Source: Gemmatimonadota bacterium (GTDB lineage Bacteria; Gemmatimonadota; Gemmatimonadetes; Longimicrobiales; Gaopeijiaceae). From it: 64,000 nucleotides of DNA. Each line of letters starts with the position of its first letter. Position 1 is the first letter of the stretch. Position numbers and translations under genes: made by a program. The notes under the pieces were generated by a model. It had not been told where the DNA came from, ran no database searches, and saw only the letters and a program-made list of their open reading frames with translations. Positions 17,800 to 27,880 of this stretch are shown in pieces. The stretch covers positions 1-64,000 of the forward strand of contig JAURER010000002.1 of assembly GCA_030827315.1 (NCBI GenBank), written 5' to 3'.

Positions 17800-18597
17800 T
17801 CATCCCCTGGTCCTCGCGATGTCGTACATGAGGACCGCTCCTGCGATGCCGACGTTCAACGACTCGGCCGGCCCGCTCATCGGCACGGCCACGACGCTGT
17901 CGGCGACGGCGCGGATCTCCGCGCGAACGCCGACCCCCTCGTTGCCGACGACGAGAGCCAGGCCCCGGCGCGCTCCGCTTGTCCCGGGTTCGCGTGCCGT
18001 TCCGAGCGAGGCGCCGACGGGCTCGCCCTCCGACGACGCCACGAGGATCGGCACCCCGAGCGCACCGAGCCGTTCGGTAGCCCGCGCCGCGGACGTGGCC
18101 ACCACGGGGAGGCGGAAGACCATCCCCGCCGAAGCACGCACGGCCTTCGCGCTCCAAGGGTCGCCGGTGCCGTCCAGGCACAGCAACGCGTCGAATCCGA
18201 ACGCCACGGCGGATCGGACGAGCGTCCCCACGTTGCCCGGATCCTGGACGGCGTCGAGCACCAGGAAGAGTCCTCCGGGGGGCAGCTCGTCGTCTCCAGC
18301 GTCCGGCTCGTGGCAAACGAGAAGGACCCCCTGGGGGTGCTCGGTGTCGCCGAGCCCCGACAGCTCGGCGTCCCCGATCTCGACTCGATCCAGCTCGCCG
18401 AGGCGGTCGTCGAGCGACCTCCCGGCGGGACTTTCCCGCAGCCGCGGCGACGTCACCGCGAACGCGGGCCGGGCGCCCGCGTTCAGGGCCTCCGCCACGG
18501 CACGGATCCCCTCGACCAGCACCCTGCCCTCACGCGTCCGGCTCTTCCGCGACCTCAGGCGGGCGATCAGACGCGTCCGGCTCTGGCTCAGCGACAT
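17800..18597 (-). CDS. SpoU/TrmH-family RNA 2'-O-methyltransferase
   Basis: 265-residue SPOUT-class enzyme that methylates a ribose in rRNA or tRNA. An N-terminal substrate-binding domain (about 1-95, basic start RTRLIARLRSRKSR) precedes the knotted domain, which shows all three motifs: QDPGNVGTLVRSA, VVGNEGVGV and MSGPAESLNVGIAGAVLMYD. It resembles the RlmB/TrmH-like YsgA group more than tRNA-specific TrmH. The target cannot be told from sequence. It is divergent from thiD with a 47-base gap. Confidence 0.88.
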   Translation of the reverse strand: MSLSQSRTRLIARLRSRKSRTREGRVLVEGIRAVAEALNAGARPAFAVTSPRLRESPAGRSLDDRLGELDRVEIGDAELSGLGDTEHPQGVLLVCHEPDAGDDELPPGGLFLVLDAVQDPGNVGTLVRSAVAFGFDALLCLDGTGDPWSAKAVRASAGMVFRLPVVATSAARATERLGALGVPILVASSEGEPVGASLGTAREPGTSGARRGLALVVGNEGVGVRAEIRAVADSVVAVPMSGPAESLNVGIAGAVLMYDIARTRG

Positions 18598-18644
18598 CGC
18601 CCGGGCCACCTTTGGCGCGCATCCGAGGCGAGGACCGAGACGCC

Positions 18645-19475
18645 ATGAGCCCCCCACGAAGATCCGTCCCACCCATCGCACTGACCATCGCCGGGAGTGA
18701 CTCCGGTGGCGGCGCGGGCATCCAGGCCGATCTCAGGACGTTCCATCAATTCGGGGTGTACGGGACGAGCGTGATCACGGCGATCACCGCTCAGAACACC
18801 TTGGGCGTGCGGGCGATCCATGCCGTCCCGCTCCACGACGTGCGCGCTCAGCTCGACGCCGTCGCCGAAGACCTGCGCCCCGCGGCATTCAAGACCGGCA
18901 TGCTCGCCACCGCGGAACTCGCCCGGGAGGTCGCCCGGGGTATCCGGGCCCACCGCCTCGTCGGCTTCGTCATGGACCCGGTGATGGTCGCCACCACCGG
19001 CCACCGGCTGCTCGACGCCGATGCGGAGTCGGCGCTGCTCGACGCGCTGCTCCCGCTCGCCGCGGTCGTCACGCCGAACCTCGAGGAAGCCGGCATCCTC
19101 ACCGGAGCGCCCGTGGCCACCGTCGACGAGATGGCGGCCGCAGCACGCGCCCTCGTCCGCCTCGGCGCGGGCGCGGCGCTCGTGAAAGGCGGGCATCTCG
19201 ACGACGCGGCGAGTGGCACCCGAGTCGTCGACCTGCTCTGGGACGGCACGGCCGAGCACCGCTGGACCCGTCCGCGTGTCGATACGCGGCACACGCACGG
19301 AACTGGGTGCACCCTGTCCGCGGCCATCACCGCGGGTCTCGCCCACGGCCTGCCCGTGCGCGAAGCCGTCGCCCGCGCGACCGCCTTCATCGGCCGGGCC
19401 ATCGCGACGGCCCCGGGCCTGGGGACCGGAAGGGGACCGGTGAATCACTTCGCACCCCCGGACGAATCGGACTGA
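18645..19475 (+). CDS. thiD: Hydroxymethylpyrimidine / phosphomethylpyrimidine kinase
   Basis: Ribokinase-fold enzyme that phosphorylates HMP-phosphate for thiamine synthesis. The 276-residue protein starts with TIAGSDSGGGAGIQADL, the substrate and nucleotide signature, has MDPVMVATTGHRLL, VTPNLEEAGIL, and ends with DTRHTHGTGCTLSAAI, the anion hole and catalytic base. I start at the ATG at 18645 with GAGGCGAGGA upstream. The last 31 bases overlap the end of the convergent purine nucleoside phosphorylase gene. Confidence 0.93.
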   Translation: MSPPRRSVPPIALTIAGSDSGGGAGIQADLRTFHQFGVYGTSVITAITAQNTLGVRAIHAVPLHDVRAQLDAVAEDLRPAAFKTGMLATAELAREVARGIRAHRLVGFVMDPVMVATTGHRLLDADAESALLDALLPLAAVVTPNLEEAGILTGAPVATVDEMAAAARALVRLGAGAALVKGGHLDDAASGTRVVDLLWDGTAEHRWTRPRVDTRHTHGTGCTLSAAITAGLAHGLPVREAVARATAFIGRAIATAPGLGTGRGPVNHFAPPDESD

Positions 19476-20302
19476 GCCCCGTCGCGCCCGACCGACGCGC
19501 CGCTCGCGGGGGCCGGTGCGGCCCCGCTCATTCCGCTCACGAATTCCGTCAGCAGCCCCGCCACGTCCGAAGAAGCCCGCCCTCCTGCCTCCAGCACCTC
19601 GTCGTGCGACAGCGTGCCACCGCCGAGCCCGGCGGCCCGGTTCGTGACCAGGGACAGAGCGACGACACGGAGTCCCGCCGCCCGAGCAACGGCTACTTCG
19701 TGGACGGTCGACATCCCCACGAGGTCGGCTCCGAGGCTCCGGAGCATCCGGATCTCGGCGGGCGTCTCGAAGGCGGGGCCGAGTACTCCGGCATACGTCC
19801 CCTCCGCGAGCCTCAGGCCGCGACGGCGGGCGGCGGACCGCATCGAGGCCCGCAGCTCCGGGTCGTACGGCGCGCTCATGTCGGGAAAGCGAACCTCGCC
19901 CCGTGCCGACGGACCGCTCAGGACGCTTTGGAAGGAGAGATTGATCTGGTCGTCGAGGAGCACGAGGTCGCCGGGCTCCAGCAGGGGGTGGATCGCCCCC
20001 GCCGCGTTGGTCAGCACGACGGACTCCACGCCGAGGTGCGCCATCATGCGGACCGGCGCGGCCACCACGTGCTCCGGCACGCCTTCGTAGGCATGTACCC
20101 GCCCAGCCTGCACGAGGACGTCGACACCGCGCAGGCGCCCCGCGACGAAGCGTCCCCCGTGACCCTCGATGCCGGCCGGAGGCAGGGGTGGCAGCTCCTC
20201 GAAGGGGACCGAGACCGGCCCCTCGATCGCGTCGGCGAAGGCGCCGAGCCCCGACCCGAGCACCACGGCGACCCTCGGCGCGCACCGCATGCGCGCACGC
20301 AT
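19445..20302 (-). CDS. Purine nucleoside phosphorylase (trimeric type)
   Basis: Cleaves purine nucleosides with phosphate to a base and ribose-1-phosphate, for salvage. Motifs are VVLGSGLGAFADAI (phosphate loop), GHGGRF, TNAAGAI, GPAFETPAE and SLVTNRAAGL, all in the order of the PNP-I/MTAP family. From the ATG at 20302 the protein has 285 residues, but relatives have about ten more before VLGSGLG. A matching helix (LELEASVER) is encoded upstream with no ATG, GTG or TTG. A CTG at 20359 overlaps the transporter stop as CTGA and may be the true start. Confidence 0.88.
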   Translation of the reverse strand: MRARMRCAPRVAVVLGSGLGAFADAIEGPVSVPFEELPPLPPAGIEGHGGRFVAGRLRGVDVLVQAGRVHAYEGVPEHVVAAPVRMMAHLGVESVVLTNAAGAIHPLLEPGDLVLLDDQINLSFQSVLSGPSARGEVRFPDMSAPYDPELRASMRSAARRRGLRLAEGTYAGVLGPAFETPAEIRMLRSLGADLVGMSTVHEVAVARAAGLRVVALSLVTNRAAGLGGGTLSHDEVLEAGGRASSDVAGLLTEFVSGMSGAAPAPASGASVGRDGAQSDSSGGAK

Positions 20303-20355
20303 CCGCTCGACCGACGCCTCGAGTTCGAGGCTCCACCCCGTCCCGCCCTGCGAGC

Positions 20356-21807
20356 TCAGAGAATCATCCCGGCGACGGTCGCGGTCATGAACGCCGCGAG
20401 TGAGCCTCCGATCATGGCGCGGATCCCGAGTCGCGAGAGATCGTGCCGTCGACTCGGCGCGATCCCGCCGATGCCCCCGATCTGGACCGCGATGGACCCG
20501 AAGTTGGCGAAGCCGGAGAGTGCGTATGTGGCGATGATGACGGAGCGCGGCTGCAGACCCGCGGCCCCATCCGTGCTTCCGCCGGCCAGCGTTCCGGCGA
20601 GCTGCAGGTAGGCCACGAACTCGTTGAGCACCGTCTTGACCCCCATGAGTGAAGCCACCGCGGGGGCGTCTGCCCAGGGCACGCCCATGAGCCACGCGAG
20701 TGGCGCAAGGAGCATTCCGAGGATCCGCTCGAGGGTCACGCCTTCCACCCCCACGAGGGCGCCGGCCCACCCGAGCATGCCGTTGCACAGGTGGATGAGC
20801 GCGACGAAGGCGAGGAGCATGGCGCCCACGTTGAGGGCGAGGGTGAGTCCCTCGGCCGCCCCGCGCGCGGCCGCGTCGATCACGTTCACGTCGGGGCGCT
20901 CGACGACGATGTCGAGGGACCCGGACGTGGTCGGTGTCCCGGTCTCCGGAAGCATCAGCTTCGCCACGACGAGCGCCGCCGGGGCGGACATCACGGATGC
21001 CGCCAGCATGTGCCCGGCCACGTCCGGGAAATACGCCACCAGCATGCCGACGTAGGCCGCGAGGACTCCTCCAGCGACGGTGGCGAAGCCGCTGGTCATG
21101 AGCGCCATCAGCTCCGACTTCGTCATCTTCTCGACGAAGGGCTTGATGAGCAGCGGCGCCTCCGTCTGACCCACGAAGATGTTGCCCGCGGCGGACAGGG
21201 TCTCGGCCCCCGAGGTCCCCATGGTCCGCTGCATGACCCATGCGAACGCCCGCACGACCCGCTGCATCACGCCCAGGTGGTACAGCACGGTCATCAAGGC
21301 CGAGAAGAAGATGATCGTCGGCAGCACGAAGAAGGCGAAAGCCGCACCCGTCCGCGCCACCTGGTCCGGCATCGCCTCGAAGCCCCCCTGACCCACTACG
21401 CCCACGGGTACGGTGTCGAAGACGAGGTTGCCGAAAACGAAGGCCGCGCCGTCGGCGGTGTAGCCGAGGAGTCCGACCACCACCGCGCCCGCCGCGTCGA
21501 AGACGCGCGCACCGAGGGAGCTCTTGAGAATGAAGACCGCGAACAGGAGCTGGAGGGCGATCCCCCAGCCCACGGTCCGCCACACGATCTTCCGGCGATC
21601 GGTGCTCAGAGCCCAGGCGATCCCTCCGAGGACGAGCAGCCCGAGCAGCGACCGTGCCCGTTCCACCCACGGGGTATCGAGCCCTCCCTGGGGTACCACG
21701 ATCTGCCCCGCCGCGGAGGCGGGCGCGACGATCGCGACGACGGCCAGAGCGCACCCGCACCCGACCAGAAGCCGCCCGCCGGCCCGGCGGCCCGCTCCGG
21801 CGCTCAC
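20356..21807 (-). CDS. Concentrative nucleoside transporter (CNT/NupC family)
   Basis: Ion-coupled nucleoside importer in the inner membrane. The 483-residue protein starts with a hydrophobic segment ending in APASAAGQ, then has the CNT pattern: GIALQLLFAVFILKSS, the NIFVGQTEAPLLIKPF substrate loop, MTSGFATVAGGVLAAYVG, and TVLNEFVAYLQLA, followed by YALSGFANFGSIAVQIGGIG. These last motifs bind the nucleoside and the ion. It is followed directly by purine nucleoside phosphorylase, so uptake and cleavage are paired. The GTG start at 21807 overlaps the rhomboid stop; other GTGs lie 3 and 6 bases upstream. Confidence 0.92.
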   Translation of the reverse strand: MSAGAGRRAGGRLLVGCGCALAVVAIVAPASAAGQIVVPQGGLDTPWVERARSLLGLLVLGGIAWALSTDRRKIVWRTVGWGIALQLLFAVFILKSSLGARVFDAAGAVVVGLLGYTADGAAFVFGNLVFDTVPVGVVGQGGFEAMPDQVARTGAAFAFFVLPTIIFFSALMTVLYHLGVMQRVVRAFAWVMQRTMGTSGAETLSAAGNIFVGQTEAPLLIKPFVEKMTKSELMALMTSGFATVAGGVLAAYVGMLVAYFPDVAGHMLAASVMSAPAALVVAKLMLPETGTPTTSGSLDIVVERPDVNVIDAAARGAAEGLTLALNVGAMLLAFVALIHLCNGMLGWAGALVGVEGVTLERILGMLLAPLAWLMGVPWADAPAVASLMGVKTVLNEFVAYLQLAGTLAGGSTDGAAGLQPRSVIIATYALSGFANFGSIAVQIGGIGGIAPSRRHDLSRLGIRAMIGGSLAAFMTATVAGMIL

Positions 21808-22535
21808 CACCACCCCCCATGGTCGATCTCGTCGCGGCCCAGCACGATCCCGCCCCGCTTCGCCTGCACGAGTTTCGGGTTGCGGAAGATCGGGACGAGC
21901 GCGAGCCCTGCAACGAAGCCGCCCACGTGGGCGGCATACGCCACACCCCCGATGCCTCCCGATACCAGCACGCCGCTGAGCTGCAGCGTGAACCAGTAGC
22001 CGAGCATGATCCAGGCCGGCAGGGGAACGATCCAGAAGCCGACGAGCGTGTCGACCCGAGCGTGCGGGTACAGCAGGATGTAGGCGCCCATCACGCCGCT
22101 GATGGCGCCCGAGGCGCCGACCATCGGCAGCGTGGACGAGGGGTCGGTGAGAACCTGTGCCATCGCCGCGGCGATCCCGGTCAGGAGGTAGAAGGCGAGA
22201 AAGCGGAAATGCCCCATCGAGTCCTCGATGTTGTTGCCGAAGACCCAGAGGAACCAGAGGTTCCCGATGAGGTGACCCCATCCGCCGTGCAGGAAGATGG
22301 ACGTGACCACCGAGACGGCCCCGAGGCCCGGGACGCCGCAGATCGGGTCGGCGGCCGCGCCCAGGCTGCCCGTAAGATCCGAGGGCACCACGCCGAATGA
22401 ACAGATCGAGGTGACCAGGCGCTCCCCCGCGCCCGCCCCCTGGACGAGCACCCACGTGGCGAGCGTCAGGCCTGCGAGGAAAAGACTGAGCACCGGAGGG
22501 AGCTCGGTCGGGTTGTGGTCTCGAAGCGGAAACAT
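21804..22535 (-). CDS. Rhomboid-family intramembrane serine protease
   Basis: 243-residue six-helix membrane protein. The catalytic Ser is S142 in [13 protein letters not shown] and the His is H203 in [12 protein letters not shown], forming the rhomboid dyad. [18 protein letters not shown] is the conserved loop 1 region. A 33-residue polar C-terminal tail lies beyond the last helix. The substrate is unknown. It is the first gene of the rhomboid-transporter-phosphorylase run and is divergent from dnaK. Confidence 0.92.
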   Translation of the reverse strand: MFPLRDHNPTELPPVLSLFLAGLTLATWVLVQGAGAGERLVTSICSFGVVPSDLTGSLGAAADPICGVPGLGAVSVVTSIFLHGGWGHLIGNLWFLWVFGNNIEDSMGHFRFLAFYLLTGIAAAMAQVLTDPSSTLPMVGASGAISGVMGAYILLYPHARVDTLVGFWIVPLPAWIMLGYWFTLQLSGVLVSGGIGGVAYAAHVGGFVAGLALVPIFRNPKLVQAKRGGIVLGRDEIDHGGWW

Positions 22536-22708
22536 CGCGCCAAGCTACCTCCCGTGCCGCGCGGGGGGCAAAATTCCGCCACTTCGACAGGTGTCGACGC
22601 GCGATTCCCGCCATTCCGGCGCAATCAGCGTCGTCTTATCCGGCACGGCCATTGCACCTCGGAGGGGGAGTACAACTTCACCTCCCAAAACACAGTGACG
22701 AGGAGAGC

Positions 22709-24625
22709 ATGGGTAAAGTCATCGGGATCGACCTTGGAACCACCAACTCGGTGGTCGCGGTCATGGAGGGCGGCGAGCCCGTCGTGATCCCCAACTCGGA
22801 GGGCGGGCGCACCACGCCGTCTGTCGTGGCGTTCACCCGCGACGGGGAGCGCCTCGTCGGCCAGGTCGCTCGCCGGCAGGCGATCACGAATCCGGAGAAC
22901 ACCGTGTTCTCGATCAAGCGGTTCATGGGTCGCAAGCACACCGAGGTGAAGGAAGAGGAAAAGCTCGTCCCTTACGACGTCGAGCACGGCGCGCAGGAGC
23001 GCATCACTGTGAGGATCCCCAACGCGGACACGTCGTTCACGCCGCCGGAGATCAGCGCGATGATCCTCCAGAAGATGCGTCAGACGGCCGAGGACTACCT
23101 GGGCACCAAGGTGGAGCAGGCCGTCATCACGGTCCCGGCGTACTTCAACGACGCGCAGCGTCAGGCCACGAAGGACGCGGGCAAGATCGCGGGCCTCGAA
23201 GTGCTCCGGATCATCAACGAGCCCACCGCCGCCGCGCTCGCCTACGGCCTCGACAAAAAGAAGGAAGAAAAGATCGCCGTCTTCGACCTCGGCGGCGGCA
23301 CCTACGACATCTCGATCCTGGAGCTCGGCGACGGCGTCTTCGAGGTGAAGGCGACGAACGGCGACACGCACCTCGGCGGCGACGACTACGATCAGCGCGT
23401 CATCAACTGGCTGGTCGAGGAGTTCCGGCGCGACCAGGGCATCGACCTGTCCAAGGATTCGATGGCGCTCCAGCGCCTCAAGGAGGCGGCGGAGAAGGCG
23501 AAGATGGAGCTCTCGACGACGATGTCGTCCGACATCAACCTCCCCTTCATTACCGCGACGCAGGAAGGTCCGAAGCACCTGAACTACAGCCTCTCCCGAG
23601 CCAAGTTCGAGCAGCTGGTCGACGACCTCAACCAGCGCACGATCCCCCCGATGGAGAAGGCGCTCAAGGACGCAGGTCTCTCGAAGGCGGACATCGACGA
23701 GGTGATCCTCGTGGGTGGATCGACACGCATCCCGAAGGTGCAGCAGATCGTGCGCGACTTCTTCGGCAAGGAGCCCCATAGGGGCGTGAACCCCGACGAG
23801 GTGGTGGCGGTCGGCGCCGCCATTCAGGGTGGCGTGCTGGCCGGTGACGTGAAGGACGTCCTGCTCCTCGACGTGACCCCGCTGTCGCTCGGCATCGAAA
23901 CGCTGGGCGGCGTCATGACCCGGCTCATCGAGCGCAACACGACGATTCCGACGAAGCGGGCCGAGGTGTTCTCGACGGCCGAGGACAACCAGACCACCGT
24001 CGAGATCCACGTGTTGCAGGGCGAGCGCGAGATGGCGATCAACAACAAGACCATCGGCAAATTCCAGCTGACCGGCCTTCCACCGGCTCCGCGCGGCATG
24101 CCGCAGGTCGAGGTGACGTTCGACATCGACGCCAACGGCATTCTCCACGTGTCCGCGAAGGACCGTGCGACCGCCAAAGAGCAGAAGATCCGCATCGAGG
24201 CCTCGAGCGGCCTTTCGGATGCGGAGATCGACAAGATGGTCAGGGACGCGGAGTCGCACGCGACGGAAGACCAGGAGCGGCGCCAGAAGGTCGAGTCGCG
24301 CAACCAGCTCGATTCGCTGGTCTATCAGGTCGAGAAGGACTCGGCCGAGTGGGGCGCGAAGGTCTCCGAGACCTCCCAGGCACGCCTCAAGGACGCCACC
24401 GAGGCCGCCAGACAGGCCCTGAAGGGCGACGACCTCGCGGCCATCAACGCGGCGCGCGACGAGCTCATGCAGGCGTTCAGCGCGGCCGGGCAGGAGATGT
24501 ACCAGTCGCAGGCAGCGGCCAGCGAGGACGCCGGCGCCGGCGCGGACGAGCCCGCCACAGAGCCCGCGTCCGACGACGAGGACGTGGTCGAGGCCGACTA
24601 CGAGATCGTCGACGAGGAGAAGTAA
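22709..24625 (+). CDS. dnaK: Chaperone DnaK (Hsp70)
   Basis: ATP-dependent folding chaperone. The 638-residue protein has [13 protein letters not shown] at the start, [21 protein letters not shown], the [18 protein letters not shown] phosphate loop, and [11 protein letters not shown]. The substrate domain follows with [17 protein letters not shown], then a helical lid and an acidic tail. GAGGAG lies six bases before the ATG. grpE, dnaJ and hrcA are not adjacent, and I see no CIRCE operator in the 173-base gap upstream (22536-22708), where I recognise nothing else. Confidence 0.98.
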   Translation: MGKVIGIDLGTTNSVVAVMEGGEPVVIPNSEGGRTTPSVVAFTRDGERLVGQVARRQAITNPENTVFSIKRFMGRKHTEVKEEEKLVPYDVEHGAQERITVRIPNADTSFTPPEISAMILQKMRQTAEDYLGTKVEQAVITVPAYFNDAQRQATKDAGKIAGLEVLRIINEPTAAALAYGLDKKKEEKIAVFDLGGGTYDISILELGDGVFEVKATNGDTHLGGDDYDQRVINWLVEEFRRDQGIDLSKDSMALQRLKEAAEKAKMELSTTMSSDINLPFITATQEGPKHLNYSLSRAKFEQLVDDLNQRTIPPMEKALKDAGLSKADIDEVILVGGSTRIPKVQQIVRDFFGKEPHRGVNPDEVVAVGAAIQGGVLAGDVKDVLLLDVTPLSLGIETLGGVMTRLIERNTTIPTKRAEVFSTAEDNQTTVEIHVLQGEREMAINNKTIGKFQLTGLPPAPRGMPQVEVTFDIDANGILHVSAKDRATAKEQKIRIEASSGLSDAEIDKMVRDAESHATEDQERRQKVESRNQLDSLVYQVEKDSAEWGAKVSETSQARLKDATEAARQALKGDDLAAINAARDELMQAFSAAGQEMYQSQAAASEDAGAGADEPATEPASDDEDVVEADYEIVDEEK

Positions 24626-24637
24626 CGCGTGCGGGGC

Positions 24638-24665
24638 GGAGCCGGCGGGGCAACCCGCCGGCTCC
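24638..24665 (+). terminator. Strong hairpin after dnaK
   Basis: A perfect 12-base stem (24638-24649 with 24654-24665) closes on a GCAA tetraloop 13 bases after the dnaK stop. It has no T tract, so it may act as a terminator or as a 3' stabilising or attenuating hairpin before htrA. Confidence 0.5.
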
Positions 24666-24787
24666 GTCACGGCGTCAGAAGCCAGACACGCACGGATCAT
24701 GTCCGCGTTCCGTCGTGTACGCACGGGAACGAGGCGGGCCCCGCACCGGGCGCCCGCTCCATCGAGGGTAGTACGGAGGAGTGACCC

Positions 24788-26353
24788 ATGTACGATCCGC
24801 TGAAGGCCAAGTCTCGTGTCGTGGTCTTCGTCCTGACGGTGTTCCTGATCGGCGCGGGGGCGGCAACGGGCCTAGGGTGGACGAGCCCCTCGCACTCGAT
24901 GCCGGAGATCAGCGAACTCGGCCAGGTGTCGGCCTCCGCGGTCCAGCCGGCGGCGGACCTGAGCGAGGCGTTCACCAATCTGGCGGACGCCGTCACGCCG
25001 GCGGTCGTCCGCATCGAAAGCCGGCGTACGGTGACGCGCCCCGCGCGAGAGCGGGTGGTGCCGGATCAGTTCCGGCGCTTCTTCGACGAGGCGCCGGAGG
25101 AGGAGGAGCCGCCGCGTTCCGCCATCGCCGGCGGCAGCGGCTTCATCGTCTCCCGGGACGGCTACATCCTGACGAACAACCACGTCGTGGAGGGGGCGAC
25201 GGAGCTCCGCGTGTATTTCCCGGACCGGCGGTACTTTCCCGCGCAGGTCATCGGAGCCGACCCCTTCACCGACGTCGCCGTCATCAAGGTGGCCGTGGAC
25301 GGTGACCTCCCCATGATGGCGTTCGGGAACTCGGACGACATCCGGGTGGGCGAGTGGGTGCTCGCCATCGGCAACCCCGGGTTCGGCGCCTCGACGCAGC
25401 TCGACTTCACCGTGACCGCGGGCATCATCAGCGCCCGGGGTCGCAATGTCCGGCTCCTGCAGAACGACCTGAACTTCGATCCGCGCTTCAACAACGACGA
25501 GGTCGGCAACCTCTCCGGGTACGCCATCGAGAACTTCATTCAGACCGACGCGGTCATCAATCCGGGCAATTCGGGCGGGCCCATGGTGAACCTCCGTGGT
25601 CAGGTCGTGGGCATCAACTCGGCCATCGCGTCCACGACGGGCGTGTACCAGGGCTATGGCTTCGCGATCCCCATCAACCTCGCACGCCGGGTCATGGAGG
25701 ATCTCGTGGAGTACGGGCACGTCCGGCGCCCGAGACTCGGTGTCCAGATCGTGGACGTGAGCGCCGAGGACGCCGAGGCCTACGGCCTTCCGTCCGTGTC
25801 GGGCATCCTGGTTCAGGCCGTCCCTGACGACGGACCGGCCGCGAACGTTCTTGAATTCGAGGACGTGATCGTGGCCCTCGACGGGAAGCCGGTCGGATAC
25901 GTCTCCGAGCTCCAGGCGCAGATCGCAGAACGGCGCCCCGGCGACCGGGTGCGGGTCACCGTCTACCGCGAGAACCGTCCGGTCGACGTCGAGATCCGCC
26001 TCGGCGAGGCTCCGATCAACGACATTCCCACGACCGTCGCGGCGCGGGCGAGCGGAGCCGCCGAGCGCCTGGGGATCCAGGTGGAAGCGCTCGACGCCGA
26101 AACGGCCGCAGAGCTCGGTTATGCGGACGCGAGCGGAGTCATCCTCTCGGCGGTGGCACGGGGCAGCGCGGCGGAACGCCGCGGCGTCGGTGGGTACCGC
26201 GGCTTCAAGCTGAGCCGGGTGAACGATATCGCCATCGGCACGGCCGACGACGTGGGTCGTGCCCTGGAGGCGGTCGACACGGGCGAGATCGTCTCGCTGC
26301 ACTTCACGGATCCGGCGGGTGAGCAGCGCGTGGTGAACGTGCGCATGCCCTGA
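24788..26353 (+). CDS. HtrA/DegP-family periplasmic serine protease
   Basis: Trypsin-like protease with two PDZ domains that removes damaged envelope proteins. The 521-residue protein has one N-terminal membrane helix or uncleaved signal (about 9-30), then the catalytic triad H132 (TNNHVV), D162 (PFTDVAV) and S262 (NPGNSGGPMV). PDZ1 covers about 325-410 and PDZ2 about 430-520. An acidic stretch EEEE at 104-107 lies before the protease core. GGAGGAG gives a clear ribosome site. It follows dnaK by 162 bases. Confidence 0.95.
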   Translation: MYDPLKAKSRVVVFVLTVFLIGAGAATGLGWTSPSHSMPEISELGQVSASAVQPAADLSEAFTNLADAVTPAVVRIESRRTVTRPARERVVPDQFRRFFDEAPEEEEPPRSAIAGGSGFIVSRDGYILTNNHVVEGATELRVYFPDRRYFPAQVIGADPFTDVAVIKVAVDGDLPMMAFGNSDDIRVGEWVLAIGNPGFGASTQLDFTVTAGIISARGRNVRLLQNDLNFDPRFNNDEVGNLSGYAIENFIQTDAVINPGNSGGPMVNLRGQVVGINSAIASTTGVYQGYGFAIPINLARRVMEDLVEYGHVRRPRLGVQIVDVSAEDAEAYGLPSVSGILVQAVPDDGPAANVLEFEDVIVALDGKPVGYVSELQAQIAERRPGDRVRVTVYRENRPVDVEIRLGEAPINDIPTTVAARASGAAERLGIQVEALDAETAAELGYADASGVILSAVARGSAAERRGVGGYRGFKLSRVNDIAIGTADDVGRALEAVDTGEIVSLHFTDPAGEQRVVNVRMP

Positions 26354-26394
26354 TCGCCGAGCTCCGAAAGCGGGTCGGCGTCAGCCGTCCTCAC

Positions 26395-26429
26395 GAGGCA
26401 CCGGGCTTCCCGCCCGGTGCCTCGTTCTT
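26395..26429 (+). terminator. Terminator after htrA
   Basis: A 12-base stem (26395-26406 with 26412-26423) and a five-base loop are followed by GTTCTT. It lies 41 bases after the htrA stop and ahead of the tRNA gene. Confidence 0.6.
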
Positions 26430-26465
26430 CAACCCCCCTCGCCCCGGGTTTATCTTTTCCCACGC

Positions 26466-26548
26466 GCGAAAGTGGCGGAACTGGTAGACGCGCGGGACTT
26501 AGGATCCCGTGGCCCCGTGCCGTGGGGGTTCGAGTCCCCCCTTTCGCA
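26466..26548 (+). tRNA. tRNA-Leu (UAG anticodon)
   Basis: The acceptor stem GCGAAAG (26466-26472) pairs with CTTTCGC (26541-26547), with A as discriminator base. The anticodon stem CGGGA/TCCCG encloses a loop reading CTTAGGA, giving anticodon TAG for CUN leucine codons. A long variable arm and a T arm with GGTTCGAGTCC fit a class II leucine tRNA. The 3' CCA is not encoded. It lies 34 bases upstream of the tig start. Confidence 0.95.
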
Positions 26549-26582
26549 CTCTACTCCTCTTGATCGGTAACCGCGTTCTCGC

Positions 26583-27860
26583 ATGAATCTCGACGTATCC
26601 AGTCTGCAGATCTCCGTCCAGGAAGAGGAGCGGTGGCGCCGCCGCATGCGCGTGACCGTCCCCGCCGCGATCGTGAAGGAAGAGGAGCGCAAGGCAGCGA
26701 AGAAGCTCGCTGGTCAGGCGCGCCTGAAGGGCTTCCGAAAGGGTCGCGTGCCCAGCAAGGTCATCGAGTCCCGTTTCGGTGGGGCGCTCAGGCAGGAGGC
26801 ACTGGACCGTCTCATCGGGACCGCGTACCGCGAGGCGCTCTCCTCCGAAGCGCTGCGGCCCATCAGCGAGGGTGAACTTCAGGAACTCCAGTACGAGCCG
26901 GACACCGATCTGACCTTCGCCATCGCCTTCGACGTCGAGCCGGTGTTCGACGTGGAGAAGCTCGGCGGCTTCGTGGTGGAGCGGCCCGCCCGCCGGGTGA
27001 CGGACGAGCAGATCGACGCCGTGCTGGCGCGCATCCAGGAGCAGAACGGGGTCTGGCAACCCGCCGACGAAGGGCAGCCGGCAGACGGCGACCTCGTTTC
27101 GGTGAAGATCGCCCGGCTCGGCGACGAAGGTGAGCCCACCGACGACGGACGCGACTACGACCTCGTCGTCGGCCAGGGCGACGCGATCCCGGACATCGAG
27201 GCCGCGATCCGCTCCCTCGCCATCGGCGCCACGGAAGATTTCGACATTACCTTCCCCGACGATTTCCAGGACGAGTCCCGACGCGGGGGCAGCGAACGGA
27301 TCCGCGTGACGCTGCTCTCCCGCAAGACGCTCGACGTGCCCGCCCTCGACGATGACCTCGCACGCCAGGTCGGCGATTTCGAGACACTGGGCGACCTCAA
27401 GGCCAAGGTCCACGAAGACATGGAGAAGGAGGCGGCTCAGCAGTCCGAAGGTGTGGTGCGAGGCCGGCTTCTCGACCTCATCGTCGAGGCGAACCCCTTC
27501 GACGTTCCCGCGTCGATGGTCGCCCGCTACGCTGACGGCGTGCTCGGCGACACCAAGAACATCCCCGAAGATCGGCTGCGCGAATTCCGCGAGCAGATCC
27601 GGCCGGAGGCCGAGCGCGCCGTGAAGCGCATTCTGGTCATCGAGCGCATCGCGGAGACACACGGCCTCGCGGCCAGCGACGACGACCTTGACGCGCGCAT
27701 CCAGCAGATCGCCGAGGCGAACAACACCGACGCGGCGAAGGTGTACGCAGAATTCCAGAAGGCCGGTCGTCTCGAGGCGCTCGAGCGCGAACTCACCGAG
27801 AAGGCCGTCTTCGACTTCCTCATGGAAAAGTCCGAGATCACCGAAGCTCCCGCCGCCTGA
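26583..27860 (+). CDS. tig: Trigger factor
   Basis: Ribosome-bound chaperone and prolyl isomerase that meets nascent chains. The 425-residue protein has the ribosome-docking region [17 protein letters not shown] at about 49-65. Then come the FKBP-like PPIase domain (about 155-240, GDLVSVKIA, then [15 protein letters not shown]) and the long helical C-terminal chaperone domain. Length is typical. It heads the tig-clpP-clpX-lon run, a widely conserved order. Confidence 0.96.
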   Translation: MNLDVSSLQISVQEEERWRRRMRVTVPAAIVKEEERKAAKKLAGQARLKGFRKGRVPSKVIESRFGGALRQEALDRLIGTAYREALSSEALRPISEGELQELQYEPDTDLTFAIAFDVEPVFDVEKLGGFVVERPARRVTDEQIDAVLARIQEQNGVWQPADEGQPADGDLVSVKIARLGDEGEPTDDGRDYDLVVGQGDAIPDIEAAIRSLAIGATEDFDITFPDDFQDESRRGGSERIRVTLLSRKTLDVPALDDDLARQVGDFETLGDLKAKVHEDMEKEAAQQSEGVVRGRLLDLIVEANPFDVPASMVARYADGVLGDTKNIPEDRLREFREQIRPEAERAVKRILVIERIAETHGLAASDDDLDARIQQIAEANNTDAAKVYAEFQKAGRLEALERELTEKAVFDFLMEKSEITEAPAA

Positions 27861-27880
27861 CGGGCGCACAAGGAATCCAC

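Noticed and set aside
22536-22708. CIRCE or sigma-32 control site before dnaK.
   Set aside because: No TTAGCACTC-type inverted repeat and no convincing heat-shock box is present.
16914-24625. Several very long open frames opposite or out of phase with dnaK, the nucleoside transporter and other genes.
   Set aside because: They are rich in Arg, Pro, His and Asp as expected for antisense reading of GC-rich genes and lack any family motif.
24726-24760. Possible ECF-type promoter (GGAAC plus a -10 like box) before htrA.
   Set aside because: Only the GGAAC half is clear; no matching -10 at the right spacing, and GGAAC is frequent in GC-rich DNA.
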